Of a stretch of DNA of 9,235 nucleotides, positions 6,183-9,235 are shown piece by piece. The notes under the pieces were generated by a model that saw nothing but the letters and a program-made list of their open reading frames with translations, made no database searches and was not told the DNA's origin. The stretch lies in the NCBI GenBank assembly GCA_016786965.1, contig JAEUVL010000404.1, positions 1 to 9,235 on the forward strand, read 5' to 3'. The position numbers were made by a program, and so were the translations under genes. This stretch comes from Chitinophagaceae bacterium (GTDB taxonomy: Bacteria; Bacteroidota; Bacteroidia; Chitinophagales; Chitinophagaceae). Each line of letters starts with the position of its first letter. Position 1 is the first letter of the stretch.

Positions 6183-8087
6183 ATGAAAACAAAAATCTTT
6201 GCTTTTATTATTACGCTGCTGCCATTTGCAACAGTGTTTTCACAGAGCAGCCCGTTGTTAAAATACATACCTGCCGGTGCTTCTACTGTAATCAGCTTTA
6301 ACCCGGTGAAACTCGCCAATAAAGTACCTGGCGAAACATTCCGGCAAAGTTCCTTATATCGGGAAATGATGAAAAAAGATGACGGAGAGATCAAAGCTTT
6401 TATGTCCGACCCATCCATCTCTGGTATCGATTTTTCCAACGACCTGCTGCTGACCATTATTACTGACACCTCTTCCCGCCAGCCGGCCGGCGTCAGTCTT
6501 TTGGGTTCCCTGAAGAATGAAGCCTTGTTTTCATTGCTTATCAAAAAAATGTCTAAAGGAGGCAACGACTCTTTCCAGGTATATGGTAATAACAGAATGC
6601 TGCTGCCTGAAAATTACGGTCCTGCCATTGCCTGGAATGACGAAATATTTGTGATCTGTTCGGGCAATAAAAATGAAATGAAGAGTGAACTATCCGGGTT
6701 GTTTTCTGATACTACCGACACCAGGGGTTTTGAAGAACGGTTTAAGGAATATTCGGCTAAGCTAAAAAGACAACAGCGGGAACTGTGTTTTGAAATGCTG
6801 ACCCCCAAAAGCGGAGGTTCTGCTTTTACAAACAGTTATTTCAGCCAGGTAATGGCAGAAACGGGGGATGTAAAAATATGGGGGAACGGAAGTGGTTTTG
6901 GGAGCCCTTTAAAAAACCTGCCTGCACCTATTTCAGGTTTATTGGCCAAACTTCAATCAATGGCGGAAACCAATAAAACAACGGTCATCAATTTTGAAAA
7001 TGGTAAAATATCCGGCACTACCCGCAACTTCATTAAAGACGATCTGGCAGCCATCCATAAAAAATATCCTTCTACTCCTATCAATACCGACCTGGTAAAA
7101 CGCCTTCCGGCCGAAGGGAAACTTCTTGGATTAATGCTTACTTCCATGAACCCGGAAATGGCAAAAGAAATGATGCAAAAGATGGGGCTGAATGAAATAC
7201 TAGACAGTCTGAAACAAATTGTGCCTTTTGACTTCAGTTTGCTGAGTTCCACTTTCAGGAATGAAGCTATGCTGGCATTGATGAATGTACCTGTAAAGCC
7301 AATGGCGGTTACGGATGAGGAAGAAGATGCCCGCCCAAAAAGATTTGCGGGCTTGCAGGTGATCGTTGCTATGCCAATCGCTAACAAGACAAGGTTTGAA
7401 GAATTACGAAAAGCCATGTCTACAATAATTGACTCATTAAAAGGCACCGAAACAGGCGTACGGATGATGAAAGGATTTAACCCTTCTGTTAAATACAACG
7501 ACAGTCTTTTGGTATTCTCTATGTCGGAAGAAGTTTCCAATGCATTTCTGAATAATTCCGGCACTGCTGCCGCACCTGCCTGGTTGCAGGGACTTACCCA
7601 ATACCCTATGGTAATGAACCTGAACATGAAAGAAGTGCTGAACATGGTATTGAACGGAAAGAACGGGGATGAGCCGGGTGTATTAGGCCTGAATGAAAGG
7701 ATGATGATGGGTATTTTTGACCAGATGATAATAACCGGCGGCAAATATGAAAACGGCAGCCTGAACAGCAAGATGGAGTTTCGTTTCGGCAATCCCGATG
7801 AAAATGCAATGAAACAACTCTTTGACCTGGTAAATATGCTGATAGAGCAAAGTGAGCAAAAAAGGAAAAGCTATGAGGAAACAGATGGTTCGGCCCCCGA
7901 AGAAGAGATGAAAATAGAAGAAGTTACCTCACAAGGAGATGTACCCGTACCGCCACCACCACCGCCGCCGAAAGTGGATAAAAAGAAATACACCCCTCCC
8001 GTTATCATGAAAGACGAGGAAGTGGAAAAGCCAGCCCCTGATAAAAAGAATACAAAATCAGCACCTGCTAAAAAAACAAAAGGCTGA
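6183..8087 (+). CDS. Large secreted protein, DUF4836-like, with TonB-linker-like tail
   Basis: A 634-aa exported protein. Residues 1-20 form a signal peptide (MKTKIFAFIITLLPFATVFS, likely cut before QSS). The mature start LLKYIPAGASTVISFNPVKLANK has the pattern of DUF4836-type Bacteroidota proteins (IPxDAxxVxxxNxxxL); I assign that family tentatively. A long mixed alpha/beta region follows to about residue 550, including FRNEAMLALMNVP, a FAGLQVIVAMPIANKTRFEELRKA-type block near 388-411, and a strand-rich GGKYENGSLNSKMEFRF (519-535). From about 551 the protein turns acidic, then has seven consecutive prolines (590-596), then KKYTPPVIMKDEEVEKPAP and a lysine-rich end. No catalytic motif is evident. 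The gene starts 4 nt after the hisS stop and ends before a strong hairpin, so it is the distal gene of that operon. Function unknown; location is periplasm or cell surface. Confidence 0.85.
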   Translation: MKTKIFAFIITLLPFATVFSQSSPLLKYIPAGASTVISFNPVKLANKVPGETFRQSSLYREMMKKDDGEIKAFMSDPSISGIDFSNDLLLTIITDTSSRQPAGVSLLGSLKNEALFSLLIKKMSKGGNDSFQVYGNNRMLLPENYGPAIAWNDEIFVICSGNKNEMKSELSGLFSDTTDTRGFEERFKEYSAKLKRQQRELCFEMLTPKSGGSAFTNSYFSQVMAETGDVKIWGNGSGFGSPLKNLPAPISGLLAKLQSMAETNKTTVINFENGKISGTTRNFIKDDLAAIHKKYPSTPINTDLVKRLPAEGKLLGLMLTSMNPEMAKEMMQKMGLNEILDSLKQIVPFDFSLLSSTFRNEAMLALMNVPVKPMAVTDEEEDARPKRFAGLQVIVAMPIANKTRFEELRKAMSTIIDSLKGTETGVRMMKGFNPSVKYNDSLLVFSMSEEVSNAFLNNSGTAAAPAWLQGLTQYPMVMNLNMKEVLNMVLNGKNGDEPGVLGLNERMMMGIFDQMIITGGKYENGSLNSKMEFRFGNPDENAMKQLFDLVNMLIEQSEQKRKSYEETDGSAPEEEMKIEEVTSQGDVPVPPPPPPPKVDKKKYTPPVIMKDEEVEKPAPDKKNTKSAPAKKTKG

Positions 8088-8100
8088 TCAAATAGATAAT

Positions 8101-8138
8101 AAGCGAAAGGGCTGGTAATATTGCCGGCCCTTTCGCTT
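8101..8138. terminator. Strong bidirectional terminator hairpin
   Basis: AAGCGAAAGGGC (8101-8112) pairs perfectly with GCCCTTTCGCTT (8127-8138). The pairing continues inward with two G-U wobbles, leaving roughly a 4-nt loop, for about 17 paired positions in all. It lies 13 nt after the stop of the DUF4836-like gene and 26 nt past the stop of the convergent small secreted-protein gene. A short T run follows on the plus strand and TTATTAT on the minus strand, so it can end transcription from both sides. Confidence 0.85.
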
Positions 8139-8164
8139 TACACGATGCGTGGCATCACCATCCG

Positions 8165-8536
8165 TTATTTACTATGAAGCGGATAGTTGTAAAACCGGGA
8201 AATATAAATGCTTTCTGATTTTGTTCCTTCCATGGTTACATCCTGCACCTGTATCAGAAGGGTGGTTATTTTATTATCGCCATTTCTTTTAAAAGTAGCT
8301 GTGCCGCCATAAGCCACTATTTCATACACATCCTTAGTATCCGTTTTTTTCAGTTCCGAATTACCCATTGCAGAAGTAGCCGTCAGTGTACCATTTTCTA
8401 CTATTACCCCTATCTCTGTAACCGGGCTGCCGTCCGGGAACTTATATTTCCCTGTATATTCCTGCAAAGAATCCGTTTGTGCCTGCAGGGCTGAAAAGCT
8501 AAGTAGTACAACTAAGGAGAGAAAGATCTTTTTCAT
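8165..8536 (-). CDS. Small secreted protein, DUF3471-like beta-rich domain
   Basis: A 123-aa protein with an SPase I signal peptide (residues 1-19, cut after LQA). The mature part is a single small domain: LQEYTGKYKFPDGSPVTEIGVIVENGTLTA-type start (24-53), a middle ELKKTDTKDVYEIV (61-74) and TATFKRNGDNKITTLLIQVQ (79-98). That order, xYxGxY then alternating strands then FxRxxxGKIxxLxxxxxG, is how the DUF3471 module reads; it usually sits C-terminal to serine beta-lactamase-like domains. Here it stands alone, with no SxxK or YxN catalytic motif. It is probably a stand-alone periplasmic or surface beta-sheet protein of unknown role. It is transcribed on its own, converging with the DUF4836-like gene, with which it shares a terminator. 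The coding call is firm; the domain name is a moderate-confidence pattern match. Confidence 0.8.
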   Translation of the reverse strand: MKKIFLSLVVLLSFSALQAQTDSLQEYTGKYKFPDGSPVTEIGVIVENGTLTATSAMGNSELKKTDTKDVYEIVAYGGTATFKRNGDNKITTLLIQVQDVTMEGTKSESIYISRFYNYPLHSK

Positions 8537-8565
8537 ATAGTGTGGTTTTTATTAATAATGCTAAA

Positions 8566-8594
8566 CGAATTTAACCCTAAAATGTTACCACAAA
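8566..8594 (-). promoter_or_regulatory. Candidate promoter of the small secreted-protein gene
   Basis: On the minus strand TTTG (8591-8594) is followed after 17 bp by TAAATTCG (8566-8573), one mismatch from the Bacteroidota -7 consensus TAnnTTTG. The box ends 29 nt before the ATG at 8536. The -33 element lies 10 bp downstream of the thiolase stop codon. This would let the gene be transcribed independently of the thiolase. Confidence 0.35.
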
Positions 8595-8603
8595 ATGAGC
8601 TTT

Positions 8604-9235
8604 CTATACTTTTTCATAAATAACGGCCCCCCCCTGTCCCACACCTACGCACATTGTTGCCAGCCCATACTTCAGCCCTTGCCGGTTCATTTCATGTAAT
8701 AGCGTGGCAGAAATACGTACACCGCTGCATCCCAGGGGATGGCCGATAGCTATGGCCCCGCCGTTTACATTCACCTTTTTGCTATCCAATTCCAGTTCCC
8801 GGATGCAAGCAATGGATTGGGAAGCAAAGGCCTCGTTCAGCTCCACCAGGTCAATATCTTTTATTTGCAACCCGGCCCTGAGCAGGGCTTTTTGTGTAGC
8901 CGGTACTGGTCCAATGCCCATTATAGCCGGGTCAACTCCCGCTACAGCCATGGATACTACTTTGGCCAATGGTTGTAACCCGTATTTCTTTACCGCTTCC
9001 TCACTGGCCAGCAGCATAGCTGCAGCCCCATCATTGATGCCGGAAGAATTACCTGCCGTTACGGTACCATCCTTTAGAAAAGCCGGCTTCAGGAAAGCCA
9101 ATTTTTCCAACGATGTTTCCCTGGGGTGTTCATCATTCACCACCCAGCTTATCAGGCCTTTGTTGTCCATTTCCACAGCTGCTATTTCATCAGCCCATTT
9201 ATCCGCAGCCTTAGCGGCGGCATATTTTTGCTGAG
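8604..9235 (-). CDS. Acetyl-CoA acyltransferase (thiolase), C-terminal part
   Basis: The minus-strand frame is open from the right edge to a TAG at 8604-8606, giving 209 residues; a full thiolase has about 390-400, so roughly the first 180-190 are missing. Present are the linker and C-terminal domain: DEHPRETSLEKLAFLKPAF, the CoA-pocket block GTVTAGNSSGINDGAA, MGIGPVPATQKAL, NEAFASQS, the catalytic histidine in GGAIAIGHPLGCSG, and the second catalytic cysteine in CVGVGQGG. The acyl-accepting N-terminal cysteine is outside. The enzyme cleaves 3-ketoacyl-CoA with CoA, or runs the reverse condensation of two acetyl-CoA. Beta-oxidation (FadA/PcaF-like) and biosynthetic acetoacetyl-CoA thiolase cannot be separated from this half. 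The GTG at 9174-9176 lies inside the conserved fold and is not the true start. It probably belongs to an operon continuing to the right. Confidence 0.93.
   Translation of the reverse strand, partial: QQKYAAAKAADKWADEIAAVEMDNKGLISWVVNDEHPRETSLEKLAFLKPAFLKDGTVTAGNSSGINDGAAAMLLASEEAVKKYGLQPLAKVVSMAVAGVDPAIMGIGPVPATQKALLRAGLQIKDIDLVELNEAFASQSIACIRELELDSKKVNVNGGAIAIGHPLGCSGVRISATLLHEMNRQGLKYGLATMCVGVGQGGAVIYEKV

Noticed and set aside
6953..7792. Minus-strand 279-aa open frame inside the DUF4836-like gene
   Set aside because: Its translation has no coherent domain or signal, and the plus-strand frame has a signal peptide, operon spacing and a sensible composition.
8704..9234. Plus-strand 176-aa open frame opposite the thiolase
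   Set aside because: The minus strand carries all the expected thiolase motifs; the opposite frame is a compositional shadow.
1..9235. CRISPR array, transposase, phage, toxin-antitoxin or defence system
   Set aside because: No spaced direct repeats, terminal inverted repeats, recombinase or nuclease motifs were seen on either strand; codon use and base composition look uniform throughout.

Overview
The window looks like a chromosomal segment of a Bacteroidota bacterium, most likely from the Chitinophagaceae or a related group. Five things point there: a TonB with the Bacteroidota-type cytoplasmic N-terminus (DIVFEDRNKEYGAYALR); Bacteroidota sigma-factor -7 boxes (TAnnTTTG) in front of genes; little sign of Shine-Dalgarno sequences and A-rich leaders instead; many SPase I signal peptides ending in A-Q or S-Q; and a eukaryote-like HisRS. 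No mobile element, CRISPR array, tRNA, rRNA or phage signal was found. All nine genes have intact frames, and two of them run off the window edges.

Layout. At the left edge, on the minus strand, is the 5' end of nuoA (complex I), with a possible -7 box. Next comes a four-gene minus-strand operon, transcribed tonB (4136) -> 82-aa two-TM membrane protein -> PstS-like lipoprotein -> secreted TPR protein (ending at 276), closed by a probable terminator at 219-250. A 145-bp divergent intergenic region (4137-4281) separates it from a plus-strand operon: low-molecular-weight protein-tyrosine phosphatase -> hisS -> large secreted DUF4836-like protein. That operon ends at a strong, probably bidirectional hairpin (8101-8138). 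Convergent to it on the minus strand are a small secreted protein with a DUF3471-like fold pattern and, at the right edge, the C-terminal two-thirds or so of a thiolase.

How the genes fit together. The tonB operon encodes proteins in or facing the periplasm: a TonB energy transducer, a small inner-membrane protein, a lipoprotein built like a phosphate-binding protein but without clear phosphate-site motifs or pstCAB neighbours, and a TPR scaffold. It is the most interesting block and may be a Ton-associated envelope module whose function is not known to me. The plus-strand operon mixes housekeeping (tRNA charging, phosphatase) with an envelope protein whose C-terminal tail resembles a TonB linker. 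The thiolase and NuoA belong to central metabolism. I could run no searches, so family names rest on motif recognition.
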